This document shows, piece after piece, positions 36,466 through 48,695 of a stretch of DNA of 64,000 nt (position 1 is its first letter; every line of letters starts with the position of its first letter). The translations under genes were made by a program, and so were the position numbers. Origin of the DNA: Ulva prolifera (Eukaryota > Chlorophyta > Ulvophyceae > Ulvales > Ulvaceae). The stretch lies in contig CM041199.1 of assembly GCA_023078555.1 (NCBI GenBank), forward strand, positions 8,251,315-8,315,314, in the 5' to 3' direction. Below the pieces are notes generated by a model that saw only the letters and a list, made by a program, of their open reading frames with translations, searched no databases and was not told the DNA's origin.

Positions 36466-39400
36466 TCACACTTCGGAATCGTAGATACGGGGGACCGTAC
36501 AGGGACGACGTAGGTGGACAGGGGACTCATACAACCAGCGACACACCTCCTGACTCGTCAAGAGGACCTCGTTCATGGTGGTGGCGTCTGGAATCAGCCC
36601 ATGGCCAGAAAGGACCACCATGAGCATGATCCTCTGGTCATCCCCGGGTGACTGTAGACGCGGGTTGCAGCGCGTCATTGTCCCCCACATGGCAGCGGCA
36701 CACTGCAGCTTCGTCTCCCTGTCGCAGGTGGATGGACCGGACGAAGGCGGATCGTCATTTATGGTTATGACGGTTTTGCGGCCACGGTCCTGCTTGTTAA
36801 CGGATACTACAAGAGTCCCAGGACCGGCTGGCACCAGCGAGGTCGCAGGGTCCCACATAGGGCGGTCTGGTCCCGACGTGGGGTCGACGGGGTCATACTG
36901 AGGCCCGACCGTCGGGGGCTGTGAGGCGGTGGACCTCACCACGCTCGGGGTGCCCCCCCCTCCGCCCCCCCCCCCCGGCAAGACCCCAGAGGATGGATCC
37001 GAAGAGGGGGGGGCAACGCCTGATACGCGGGCCAGAGTACCCAGAAGGGTACCTCCGTCGGGCCATGATGCGTTCAGGGCCGTTGGTGGCCCTGACGCGC
37101 AGCCCCAATCATCCCCGGGCCCCGAGCTGCTGCCAGATCCTGGCCTATCTGCGGACACCACCCCCCCCCCAACCGCGGCCTTCGGCAGGCCCCCCCCGGC
37201 AGCAGCTGCCTGCTGAGCCGGCTGCGACAGCGCAGCTGCGGCGTTGTCAGTGCCGGCGGCTGCAGCGGCAGGGCCACTGCCACCACCCCCCCCACCCGCG
37301 GCCTTTGGCAGGCCCCCCCCGGCAGCAGCTGCCTGCTGAGCCGGCTGCGACAGCGCAGCTGCGGCGTTGTCCGTGCCGGCGGCAGCGGCGGCAGGGCCAC
37401 CGCCACCACTCCCCCCACCCGGGGCCTTTGGCAGGCCCCCCCCGGCAGCAGCTGCCTGCTGAGCCGGCTGCGACAGCGCAGCTGCGGCGGTGTCAGTGCC
37501 GGCAGCTGCAGCGGCGGGGCCACTCCCACCACCCCCCCCACCCAGGGGCTTCGGCAAGCCGGCGAGGTCCCCATCACCCGGGTCCACGTCGCTACCAGAT
37601 CCCTTTCCACCGCCGGTGGTGCAGGTGGAACTATTCCCACCCCCCTCCGCAGTGGACACCAGCGGTGCACCCAGGGCATCGGGGGGTAGCTGCTGGCGTA
37701 CACAGTGTGGGAGGTGCCCAAGCTCGCCGCTGTACAGACAGCGAGTGTGTTTGAAATCATCCCCCTAGCTGTGACTCGCGCGGGCAGTTGAACGCTGTTA
37801 TGACACTGCAGGGCATCCAGGAAAACACCCAAGAGCGGCATGACACACCTGGCGCATTCTGGAACCTGCATCCCCATGACGATAGCCCTTGTAGCCAGGA
37901 TTTGCGCCGCGTCGTACCCCCAGTCCTCAATGTCCTGGAATGAAGCAGGGACAAGGGCAAGCAACTTACTCTTCTTCTTTGCGCCCCCTTGATCTGCGGC
38001 ACCTTCAATCTCAGGGACACTGGTGGTGCACAGGTACCGCCATGCCCTCAATGCCCAATGCCAGATGGTATCCTCCGGGCAGACGTCAATGAGGAGGGAG
38101 GTGAAACGGTGCACCGGGCTCCCGACGCCGGTGGGTGACAGCCCTGCAAGCGGGGTACCGTTTAGAGGCCCACCGGGGGAAAGGCATGGCGTACACTACC
38201 AAACCAGGGAGCCGAACCAGCAACACCTCGGAACAGGCAGAGGCAGTCTAGGGACGCACAGGAAGTGTTCACAGCGGTGACGAGTATGGCCGCCATGAGA
38301 GGATCCAAAAAGCAGGGCCCGGCATCGCGATAGGGTTCAAGTTCCCACCCCGGGACCCGCATCTTGACATCGGGGTCTGCGTGCGCCCACCCAAACACCA
38401 TAGCCTGGTAGGCGGCGAAGCAAAGCTGCAGCCCCGACCCGCAGGACTCCCGCTTCCCACGTACTGGCATGTACGCGACGCAGCCACTAAGCATGGCTTG
38501 GTGGAACGTCGTGACATCTGCGAAGCATGATGCAAAAAGCATCGATTGATCAGACTCCTGCATGCTAGTTGAGTATACAACTCCTAGATTGAGTGACTAC
38601 ATGTGCAGCTAACACACGCCGTAGTCGTGGCTACAGGGAGATTCGGATCTGAAGGAGCCACACCAGCCTCGGATTCAGCAGAGGGTGTGCCGCTGCGTAC
38701 TCCACAACAAAAGGGGCCAGATTATAGACGGCCGCAACAAACTCCCCGATGATGTCAATGTCCTGCAGACGGTCTGTTTGCTAAATCGCTCCACCAGGCT
38801 ACTGGTCAACGTCACATGCGCCAGGCAAGTTTGTAGAGGGTGCCCAGAGAGGAGGAACGCACATATACGTCTATGAGATGAGGGTAGAATATGTGGATGT
38901 CGGTAAGCAGACCCCCACCGGCGGCCAAGTTTGTCACCGCTTTGGACACCTCACCCTTGTGCCCTGACAGGACGGATCGGCAAGCTGTATCCTGATAGAC
39001 CCGCACTGCCAATTCATCGCTTGGAGACCTCCCGCTTTCAGAGCAGAGAAGTGCCGCCCTCGTCTTCTCGTACAAGAACAACGAGCACAGGGGGTTACAA
39101 CCCACCGGCACGTTGCAGGTGGGCTCGGGCACCTGGAGTTTGGCTTTGCCCTTTTTACCGCCCGTCCCCTCCTCGGCCTTTGAACGCTTGGTGCTGGGCA
39201 CGTCCATGCACTGAGCGTCTGGGGGGAGGCCACTGAAGAAAAAACACCAGGCCCACAACATGGCCCGAGGAGTGGCGACGTAGTACTCTACAAAACACAC
39301 CCCGCTCACACAACGTGATACACCACGTGCAACTGTCGGAAACAGAGCGACAGGGAGGCACTGTCGACAGTACACAAGTGTCAGAGAGAGAGGGGGGGGG

Positions 39401-40205
39401 GGGGGGGGGGGGGCGGGGGTTCATACTGCCGTGTTCCTTCGGGGGGGCATCGGGCTGTTTCCGCTTCTTGGAGCTCTTCAACTGCGGGAGCCCGTGCGCC
39501 GCCCTGTCGCTCTGTTGTACAGTCTCGGAGCCAGCAGCCCCAGCGTGACCCGATTCGGTGGTTGCCCGAGCGGGCGCTGGTGGGGCATGCTGGCGAACAT
39601 TCCCAGTTACAGGCACCTACATGATCCGGGGGGACTCGGGATGGCGAATTCACCAACAAGGGCGGGTGTGACAAGGGCGGGGGTGTGGCGGATGGGCATG
39701 GGCGCCGACAGTGCATTTCCCGTGTGTAATGTCGGGGCCAAACAGAACGGACCTGCTGGGTCTGGGGTGGGCACACCTTTTTCTGGCCGTACAACTTCGC
39801 CAGCACACAAGGGGCGTCACATCCAGGTGGAGGTGCTGAGATTCCCTCCCATGCTGGGACGAACAACTCCTCCTGCTCGCGCATCCACGCCCCGAGTTGC
39901 AGACAAGCGAGCACTACAGAATACTTCACGTACGCTACGCCCTGTTCTACTGTTTGCGAGACACGGCCCACCGCCTGTAGCCCGGCATTCAACCAAGCGT
40001 CGCAAGCGCTGTCAGAGCCGGGCTGTCCTTTACGGCCGACGCGCCCCAAGTCCGTAAAATGGCCTGACCGAGATATCAGCGTGCCAATCACGGGAGACAG
40101 CGCCGGCCGCAGACAGGCGGGTGGTGTGAACGCGGCAACGCTTGTGTCAGGCTGGGCATCGCCAGGGCAACAGGCTACTGCTTCCTCACCACCCACGACA
40201 GACAT
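36466..40205 (-). CDS. Orphan gene of CACTA copy 1, about six exons, repeat-bearing C-terminus
   Basis: Function unknown. Minus-strand blocks: 40205 to about 39790 (with PVIGTLISRSGHFTD), about 39600-39420 (basic KKRKQ motif; poly-G at its border), about 39230-38860 (with DIHIFYPHLIDVYVRSS), about 38560-38220, about 38110-37770 (with TIWHWALRAWRYL) and 37700-36466. All have counterparts in the same order at 44252-48574. The last exon carries three 123-bp repeats (about 37170-37560; 41 residues each, GGLPKA and AAAAGTDNAAAALSQPAQQ) before a conserved helical end with NPRLQSPGDDQRIM. Hydrophobic but not clearly membrane-spanning. Exon borders are approximate. Confidence 0.6.
37170..37560 (-). 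repeat. 123-bp coding tandem repeat, three copies
   Basis: Period set by GGCAGCAGCTGCCTGCTGAG at about 37200, 37322 and 37445. Translated on the minus strand as a Gly/Ala/Gln-rich 41-residue unit in the orphan protein. Embedded C-runs of 7-9 bases. Confidence 0.85.
39391..39418. repeat. Long poly-G run
   Basis: About 20 or more consecutive G, then GCGGGGG, at the border of the second coding block of the orphan gene (minus strand). Confidence 0.85.
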
Positions 40206-40250
40206 CTTCTACAACACTTTTCGAAATTATCTGAAAAACTTTCGGGACGC

Positions 40251-41712
40251 AGCACACAATCAGCTAGCCGCAGTAGACGCCAGGACGATACCAGCGATAG
40301 ATACACAACTCTGAGTCTATATCAATGCCGTGATGAGACTGCGGTCACGCGACAACAACCTTGCCTCGTCTGAAGCGACTCACAGCGCTCTGGGAAGCTT
40401 GGAAGGTACCACGCTCACTCCAGAGTTCAGCAAAGTCGATACTCGGTGCTCGTGGGCATCCTGTCGACACTTGCGGCTGTCAGCACATGCACAAACCGGC
40501 ACTTCATGCACAATGCCATATAAACATATCAAAACATGAGAGAGAGGCCTGACCGAGCCATGCACAGCGCATAGGGAGCAGTTTTGTGGCAATGCATGGG
40601 CTACGATGCCCTAGCAGGCGAGCAAATCAAGTAAATGAAAGACGAGACGAACGGCATAGTGAAATAGAGGGTGTCTCCGGTGGCCGACAGAATGCCCGCA
40701 CTCTGTAAATGGTGGAGTACAGGCTCTTGCACAGCCGAGTGACCGGCCTAGTGATACAGGCACTCGAGCAACCTGTGGCACACCGCACTCAATTCCGACT
40801 GCAACAGCTATCTGCAAACTATATTTATAGACTTTACGCCGTGCTGGCGGGGGCGGCGAGGCGTGCACGCCAGCGACGCTACGTTGCAGGTACGGAGACG
40901 TGTACCGGCGAGCTCGAGTCAGGTGATGTCTTGGTGTGTCAGCTACATGTCCCCAAAGAATCAAGGCCATAACTGTTGCAGTGAACCTAGAGGTGCAGCC
41001 ACAGTGTTCTCCTGTCATGGGGGGTGGGGGCTGCAGAGTCAGCCACACGACCACCACAGCAAAAAAGCTGAATAGTGCGATCACCAGCTCCACTCCGGAA
41101 CTGCTCACACAGCATGCACATTTGGTTATCAAGGACGTGAACTGGGTTATCCGTATTGAATTCTGCTTAGCGGTTTCAGTGACGTGCAGTGTTTTCGAAA
41201 TTTGAANATTCACGCATCAGCTCGACTGACCTGTCAGGTGGCCGGGTCGGTCGGTGTCTCAATGTACGAGCCTGCGGGCAATAGTGCGGTTTATCCATGC
41301 ACGGTCGATCGATATCCGCTGAACGAGTGCAGGGGTAAGCCGCGGGTGGGATTGTCCCGGAGCAGTGAGGGAGATTCTGCGTGGATCCGCCGTGATCTTG
41401 GCTGTTCAGTGTGCATATATTGATGTGCGCACGAAGATCTGTAACCATTCTCTCTACTATTTCACGGCATTCGCAATCTCCCCTCGGCTTTTTAAGGTTC
41501 CGCCTCTGAGCGCAGCTGGACTGGAATGCTGCCTTTCTGACCTAACCTAAACATACTTTAGCGTCAGACCGGCATAAGAGGGGTGTTCTCTGTTGACCAG
41601 TCGGGTAGCGCAGTGAGCTGGGTACCCTAGCGTGCGTGCATAAAACGACAGGAGAGAAAGACATGGGTAACAATGCAGCACACAATGGAATGACTGGAAC
41701 AGAAGCGCCCCA
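40251..41712. other. Region between copy 1 and the outer CACTA end
   Basis: No supported gene. One ambiguous base (N) near 41206. A minus-strand frame at 40611-41205 has one hydrophobic stretch, but it runs across the N and lacks other support. The missing right end of copy 1 should lie here if it exists. Confidence 0.4.
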
Positions 41713-43877
41713 CACTAGTAGCACTGAGTTGTCCTTACAGCGGCTCACGCGATCCTCACGTATGGACAGCCGAATATCATCCTTATGACGTCCATGCGGC
41801 TTACATGAGCCTTACGGGCGACAGGGCTGAAGCATAACGTCCGTAAGGACAACACTATGTGGTCATAAGTGTAGGACCAGACTGGGCTGGAATTTGGACA
41901 CATGTTGCTACTTTGTAAGGACCCAAAAGTGCCCAGCTTGTGGCAGGAACATTGGGAAGCTGTGCACTGTCACGTGAGGATATACTGAGGAGCTGGTCAG
42001 GCTCACGTGGCGACAGTCGTATACACCGTATTTGTGATCACGGAGTATGTACATGTCATACTATAGTTATTGTATACCGTGGCGGCAATGCAATCTGTCA
42101 TAAAGTGCTCACCTACGTGGTTGGACAGCGATGGGGACAGACGAGGTGAGTCTGAAGTGTCACAAGTGGTCACAGCCCCAACAGAATTTTAAACCGCACT
42201 TGGCATCATACAAGGATCTATCGTGGAGCCGCGTGTCAGAAAGCAGTGATGTCTGCAGGACTCCACTGATGCACAGCAAGCACTCAAGTGCTAGCATCAG
42301 CAGGACATCATGGGAAGCACGTTGAACATCTGCTAGTCCGACCTGACGTTCTTGTTCTGACTGGTCTCTTCTCACGAACGAGTCCGCGCTCCTGGCTCAG
42401 TGATTTGCAGCCCATACCTACGGCGTGTTGTACAGCGCTGCAGTATCGTGCACGTCAAGACGCTGGCAGCATCGTTCAACAAGCATTTGCAGACTGCTTC
42501 ATTATTAACACTGTGTGCAGAGCATGCCATGAAATGTGATCGGACGATTTCTGCGCCCATAATGTTGATGCTGTCCGAACGCTGCGCAGTGCAAGGCGCT
42601 TGACTGCGAGACCAGAAGCTAGCGCGTCGCTGTCTAGACTTGTTCATGAGGCGAAGTATGCTCGCAATGGGTTTCGAGTGCCTTTTGGTGGGCGGCAGAC
42701 GTGCCTGCGCCATGGGGGAAGCCCGTGGCCACCGAGCTTCGCGGGAGTGGCGCAGTGCCGCATGAACAATAAGGTGATACAGCGCGAACAACCACATAAA
42801 GCAGCGAACGCATGCAAGTCTGATGAATCGTGTAGGGCATATCGTGCATTCAGCAAGGTGTAGGTAGGCACGCGTAATGCTGTGGAATACCCGCGCGGGT
42901 GGCACAGTTGGTAGCGATTGAACCAGCGTATGTCTTGGACCGGATCGATTGTGATTCCGCAGTCATCACATAGTTCTTGATCCAGTGAGGGGCGCAATCG
43001 CGAGTGCCGTGTTGCTTTCAGTTCGCGGTGCTCTTGTTAACAGCAGCCGAAGGGACTCAACCCCGAGGCCCGGGCCGCAATGATCCGCTGCCCTGTGTAT
43101 ACCTGAGGTACGAAATTATCGAAGTCTGATCGTTATTTTCTTTGTGATGGCAGTGCACAGGCGTCTAGAACAGGTATTCGCCGGTGATGCGCGACTGCAC
43201 ACGCTAAACACATCACGTCACCGGTAGACGTCTGATTCTGCAGCGCGACATCCATTTCTTTAATATTTTGCAATCTTTTGTCAGCAGTCCAGCAAGAGTA
43301 GCCGATTCCAGTGAAAAGCAACGCTGTAGTTGCTGGTCAGCGCATACACTAGGAGAATGGCGACACTCCGAAACGGATCCGGGTGTCGTCCGCCAGATTA
43401 CGAAAGTCCGTTTACTCTCTGATACCTCTCCGATGTCATCGGATGCGAGCAGTCGGATGGCCCTTGGACTTTGGCACCGAATCATCCGCCGACCCACGCT
43501 GCTGCTTGCCTTCGCATGTCCGCGACGGCTGCCATTATACGAGGTCATTTCGGTGAAAGCCCGCGCTAACAGTGGATCGAATGATACTATTGGTGACTTT
43601 GTTACTATACACGCGTATCTGGAAACGACTGGACTGGACACGGTGCAGGTAGACGTGGACCCATACTCATGGCAACTGACATCGACTTTGGGCAGGAGAC
43701 GTAGCGGCATGAAGCTGGAGGTAGGCTCACAATAGCGGTGACTTGCTGCATCGCCCAAGATAGCGTTGATCCGTATTTCAGGCTCGGCAGCAGTCCATGT
43801 AGTGTTGGTCGTCGCCCTGTGAATGGTGGCCGGAAAAGCGTGCACATAGGTTCCTGGATGCGAATGCATGCGGTGGT

Positions 43878-44104
43878 CCAGAGTGGCCATTCGGCGAATG
43901 GCCACTCTGGCCGAGTTACGTCATCATGCTCCAGGTAAGGCGTGCGCTCGCCCTCCTGGACACGAATGCATGTGATGATCCAGAGTGGCCATTCGCCGAA
44001 TGGCCACTCTGACGGGGTGACGTCATCGTAAGGCGTGCGCTCGTCCTCCTAGACGCGAATGCATGCGCTGGTCCAGAGTGGCCATTCGCCGAATGGCCAC
44101 TCTG
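43878..44104. repeat. Three palindromes of the copy-2 type near the left end
   Basis: Units at about 43878-43910 (33-bp perfect palindrome, core AGAGTGGCCATTCG), 43980-44011 and 44073-44104, about 100 bp apart. Each is preceded by GAATGCATG. They lie just upstream of the orphan-gene start at 44252 and share their core with the intronic array at 60.5-60.8 kb. Confidence 0.9.
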
Positions 44105-44251
44105 ACGGGGTGCTGTCATCGTGCTCCGCGGGAGTGCGCAGGTGCCGTTGCAATCGGGGCGTCGTGCTGCATGAAATGTACGAATGGAGGATTGTGTGTC
44201 TGATACGGTTAATCGCTGGCGGTCGTAGCTTACCTGGCATCGCAATTCGAT

Positions 44252-47200
44252 ATGGTCGAAGTGACTTGGAACTCCGTTGCAGATCTGCGCATCTCGTCAC
44301 CAGTGACCGCTTTCGCTAGTAGTATATTGACATACGTATTAGCGATGGATCCACGCGTTGCAGCACTGGTCGCAGGACTGCCAAGTACCCAGCATGGGCT
44401 GACTTCTGCGCGCAGCGGAGACTTGCTTGTCGGTCGCATGCGCACTAACCGAATCCCAGTAGTGGGTAGTTTGATTTCTAGAGACGGGCGTTTCACTGAC
44501 CGAGCCCGCGTCGGCACCAATAGCGGTCCAGCATGCGGGCCTGGGGTGGCTGTGTGGTGGGGCCTTGGGGAGGTCCTGCGAGACAACGTGGTGGTAAGCC
44601 GGGGGAGTGAGCTGGAAACGGCCAAGGGAGTGGCCACTACTACCCTTCTCGTGCTCTCCGGCTGGCTCCACGAGCAGGACATGTTCGTGTCCTCGTGGGA
44701 GGGCAAAGGGATGACCCCTGCTGGGTGCACGGAACCCCTGCGGTGGAGGCCTCTGCTGGGAACGAAGGAGGTGTGTGCCTCCTGGTGGGCTGGTGGTAGA
44801 ACTGCTGACCACGCTCTACTGCAACTGCCTGTTTACTGCGGAGGGGCGTAGCCTGACTATGGAGTGGGTTCAGTAGTCAGTGCATCCAGCTATGCAGCAT
44901 AAGGTCACGGGCCACGTCTCTGAGTCAGGATTCCCCAAGACTACAGTCACGGAGGAGCGAGATCCGGAGCTCGCCGAGCGGTTCGATATCCCACATGCGA
45001 AGGTTGGGGAGAAGCGCAAAGCCGCTGACCCCCCGCCTCCTGACGGTGTGCTCACTCCCCGTCTGCTGCGCTTTTTTTGGGAGTCATGCAGTCCGTGTCC
45101 ACCGCGGGCGTGCCAAATGCCACCGCGTCCATGCATAAGGTCCACATGTGTTCTTGGGCGTGTCCCAGAGGTGATGGAAGGGGCCCGCTACAAGAGGTGT
45201 CGGTGCAGTTTTCTATTGCCCCACCCCCCGGCACGTCGTGTGGGCATGGGCTTCTTTCATGTCTGGCCTCTCCCCGCATCGTGTCAAACTGTAGACTGCC
45301 GGAAAGCGGACACCCGCGGCGGGGGGGGGCCGGGTCCGCTAGGAGCAAGGAGAGACCAACCTCCAACCTCCCTGACGGCCTCAACCCTCTGGTGGCGTGG
45401 GTGTTGTATGAAAACGCCCACTACGAAAGTCTGGAGGGCTTCATTGAAAAGAAGCTCGAACCTTCTCAGGCAATAGCGCGGCACATTGGGGACCGGTGTC
45501 ACGCGCTGCTGGCCAACACAAATGGGGTCCCCTCCCAGGTGGTGTACCAACTGACGTCGGGCGCGTCGGTACTAGCGGACATGCACGTCTGGCACTCGGA
45601 CCTCATCGAGGCGTTCGTGCGTTCCTGATGTTTTCTATGATTCCGGTGTGGTCAGGCATGGCTGCCTGTATGCTTGTGCGTTGTCTGGCTCGGCAGTGCA
45701 TTCTTTCCACCACGCATGCATGAGTGTGGCTAGGCGGCCTCTGATTCCTCCTACACCTCAAGCCTGCCCAGTCACAGGCCTGTGAACGATGAGTGTAACA
45801 TGCCTCAGATCGTGCAGGATATGAAGTTCCTCGGCGAATTCGTCACCACCCTATACAATCTAGCCCCCTGGGTGTTGGCGTATGCGGCGGAGCATCCGTT
45901 GATGGATTGGTCAGAGGTGCGAGTCGCCACTGTACAGAACATGTTCTGAACATCCCTTGGGCGGCGTGACACTGTGGTGCTACTTGGCCTAACCCCCCAT
46001 GTCGTTCACTCCTGGGTCCGGCCGTGCAGGGAGACAGGGTAGCCCGAGCCCTCCGTCCGGCGTGGCTTTCTGTCAAGTCATTCTACTCCCACATCATGGG
46101 AGCATGTTCAGGGCTGCGGTCGTCTACACAGGACCTGGCGGCTTTCGCCAGTAGCGGGGTCCACCTCTTTATGCATGCGTATGTGCGCCTCGTTGCTACA
46201 GCAATGACAGGCAACCCTGAGGCGCCTGACCTAGAAAGGCGGGGTGGAGAGGACATCCCGGCGCTGGAGCCCAGTCTCCTTGATCCCGCCTTTGCCGCCA
46301 TCTTGGTGTGCACGGTCAATCACAGCTGTGCGTCGCCAGCCTGTCATGTACACCTGTATATGGAGCTATAGTGTCCTGTTGTATCCCCCCGGGTGGGTCA
46401 ACACTACGCTTTGCAGTCAGTGTGAACGCCTGAACCCCGCGGTGCATGCAGGCTTGGTGAAATCGGGGTACGGTCTGCCTGTCAAGAGGTTGGCTGATGC
46501 GCTGATTCCATTGTGCCCGCCCCACACGATCTGGCACTGGGCGCTCAGGAGCTGGCGGCACCTGGCCGTGGCGCAAACAGTCCCCGCTGCGAGCAGTTCA
46601 GGCAATCCCGTCTCCACGCCCGCCGTTCGCCTGAGGCCAGTGACGTTCCCGGATATCAAGGACTGGGATTACGCCGGCGCTGAAGAACTCGCCAAGCAGT
46701 CCATCGCCAAAGGGATGCAGAGTCCAGCCTGCTACAGGTGCATACCCCAGCGATGTCTGGCCCTACGGCTGGTTGTCATCTGCATCAGAACCTGCTACAC
46801 GGACGTAATGTCATAGGCGAACACTGCTGTGGCCACCTCCTATTCTTGTATCAATTGCTCCATCTTACCTGCTGCAAGTGTGACTAGTGCAACAGAGCAT
46901 GCATGTGCCCTGTGACTCGCGCCGTGCGCTGCGTGGTGCGCGGCCTTACCGGCTATGGTTCGCAGGGAGGAGCTCCTCAACATCCCCGACGGCATCCTCG
47001 CCACCCTCCCCGTGGGTTGCCGGCAGCCCCCTGTGGCTGCGGCCCAGGCGCCCCCTGGGACAGGGGGTGCCAATGCAGCCCGTGCCCGCGGCCACCACCA
47101 GCGTCGGGCAAGTGGGAAGAGCTCGGCGGCATAATCACGCGATAAGGCGCTGCTGCTGCGAAAGTGCGGCATTCCAGCACCCCTGAACACGGGCACTGCC

Positions 47201-48574
47201 GCCGCGGGTACCAACACCGGCGACAGCGCCACACAGGGTTCCGGTGACGCGGCAAGCCCCGCCCGCCCAGCTCCACCCAGCAGGCTGGGTGAATTAGCAG
47301 CGCCTGTGGGGGGTGCGCCTGCGTCGGGGGGCGTGAACCCGGGGGACTCATCAGCGCCTGTGGGGGGTGCGCCTGCGTCGGGGGGGCTGAACCTGGGGGC
47401 ATCAGCAGCGCATGTGGGGGGTGCGCCTGCGTTGGGGGGGCTCAACCCGGGGGACTCGTCAGCGCCTGTGGGGGGTGCGCCTGCGTCGGGGGGCGTGAAC
47501 CCGGGGGACTCATCAGCGCCTGTGGGGGGTGCGCCTGCGTCGGGGGGGCTGAACCTGGGGGCATCAGCGGCGCATGTGGGGGGTGCGCCTGCGTCGGGGG
47601 GCCTGAACCCGGGGGACTCGTCAGCGCCTGTGGGGGGTGCGCCTGCGTCGGGGGGGCTGAACCTGGGGGCATCAGCAGCGCCTGTGGGGGGTGCACCTGC
47701 GTCGGGGGGCCTGAACCCGGGGGACTCGTCAGCGCCTGTGGGGGGTGCGCCTGCGTCGGGGGGGCTGAACCTGGGGGCATCAGCAGCGCCTGTGGGGGGT
47801 GGGCCTGTGTCGGGGGCCCTGAACCCGGGGGACTCGTCAGCGCCTGCGGGGGGTGGGCCTGCGTTGGGGGGGCTGGCCCCCCCCGAGGCAGTAACCGTGG
47901 GCCCACGTGGCACCTCTGCGGCCACGCATGCAAAGGCACAGGAACCCCTCCCCACCGCGCAGCCGCCTGCGGGTGCCGGAGATGGATCAGGGTTCGGTCT
48001 GGGCGGTGCCGAGGACATCGCCGGGTTTGCCGAACCCCTTGCTGACGCCTTGTTCCTCGACTACGAAGAGATGTTCGGTCATCATGCTTCTGATGACGAT
48101 TCGGAGCCTGCTGATTCGGCGGACATCTCGGTAGATGAGGACGACCTGCCAACATCTGATCCAGAGGTTAGGCCATCCCAGCTGTACTACCTGCAGGACA
48201 CTGCTGGCTCGGTGCAGCTCACCGTGGCAGAGTCTCCAGCTGCACAGCAGACCACAGTTCAACTGTCCGCCACCTTCGCCATGCCCGCGGGACCTGGTTT
48301 CGGGCGAGCTGCTCAGTTGCGGCTCATTGTCGTGGCATGCGACTTAATGATGCTGAGCAACCCTCGTCTGCGTGAGGATGATGACGACCGCCTGCTACGC
48401 GTCATGGCCCTCATTTCGGCGTACGGGCTGGAGCCTGACAATGCCACTGTAGCAGAGGTTGTGGCACTGATCCGGCAGGTATGCTCCGTATTGAGGTTGC
48501 CTCTCGTCCCGAGCTTGGCTGTTGCCCAGGCCCTCCCTGTCCCCTTGTGGCCACTCTTGCGTCCTGCCCCCTAA
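44252..48574 (+). CDS. Orphan gene of CACTA copy 2, repeat-bearing C-terminus
   Basis: Counterpart of the gene at 36466-40205 in the other element; function unknown. Blocks: 44252 to about 44770 (PVVGSLISRDGRFTD; WLHEQDMFVSSWEG), about 44890-45060 (EKRKAADPPPPDG), about 45330-45628 (DGLNPLVAWVLYENAHYESL; DMHVWHSDLIEAFVRS), about 46030-46345, about 46400-46740 (TIWHWALRSWRHL; FPDIKDWDYAGAEELAK) and about 46960-48574. The last exon contains about eleven 18-residue repeats, then an acidic stretch (DYEEMFGHHASDDDSEP) and a conserved helical end with NPRLREDDDDRLLRVM. It is transcribed towards the protease gene. Conservation of order and motifs against a quite diverged copy suggests selection on the protein. 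Exon limits are approximate. Confidence 0.6.
47290..47880 (+). repeat. 54-bp coding tandem repeat, about 11 copies
   Basis: Period of 54 bp (18 residues, SAPVGGAPASGGLNPGDS and variants with LNLGASAA), in frame in the last exon of the orphan gene. It occupies the place where copy 1 has an unrelated 123-bp repeat. The opposite strand is also open (Pro-rich), a consequence of the repeat. Confidence 0.9.
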
Positions 48575-48695
48575 TCCCATTTCATTATTCGCAGCTGCTC
48601 ACCGTGCAGGGACGCAACGTTGCCGAGTGAAGCCGGACCACGAAGGGGGGCTGCTATGAGGAGTGCTGGAGTGCGGATTAGGGTGGGGTTGGAGT

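Larger units (their letters stand above)
23443..40250 (+). mobile_element. Giant CACTA (En/Spm) transposon, copy 1; right end not found
   Basis: The left terminus CACTAGGAGAATGGTGAC at 23443 matches that of the complete element at 43347-62764 in 17 of 18 bases. It is followed by a dense TCCGGA/CGGA subterminal zone. The same four genes then follow in the same arrangement: accessory gene (-), transposase (+), Ulp1-like protease (+) and convergent orphan gene (-). The right boundary given is only the end of recognisable coding homology. A matching right TIR was sought between 40.2 and 43.3 kb without success; the nearest look-alike, near 41441-41460, is too degenerate to call. The element is therefore either truncated on the right or ends in a decayed TIR. 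The bases left of the TIR are GAT. Confidence 0.8.

Noticed and set aside
36921-37754. 277-codon plus-strand ORF, Pro/Gln/Arg-rich
   Set aside because: Antisense of the 123-bp repeat in the last exon of the copy-1 orphan gene, which is supported by its conserved C-terminus.
40746-40753. CCTAGTG as right end of copy 1
   Set aside because: Only 7-8 bases match the TIR, with no subterminal CGGA cluster to its left and no matching 3-bp flank (GAT on the left side, ATA here).
42888-42962. tRNA-like sequence (TGGCACAGTTGGTAGCG)
   Set aside because: Only an A-box-like stretch. The T-arm and acceptor stem do not pair.
46840-48018. 392-codon minus-strand ORF
   Set aside because: Antisense to the 54-bp coding repeat of the orphan gene, whose plus frame is supported by homology to copy 1 on both sides of the repeat.
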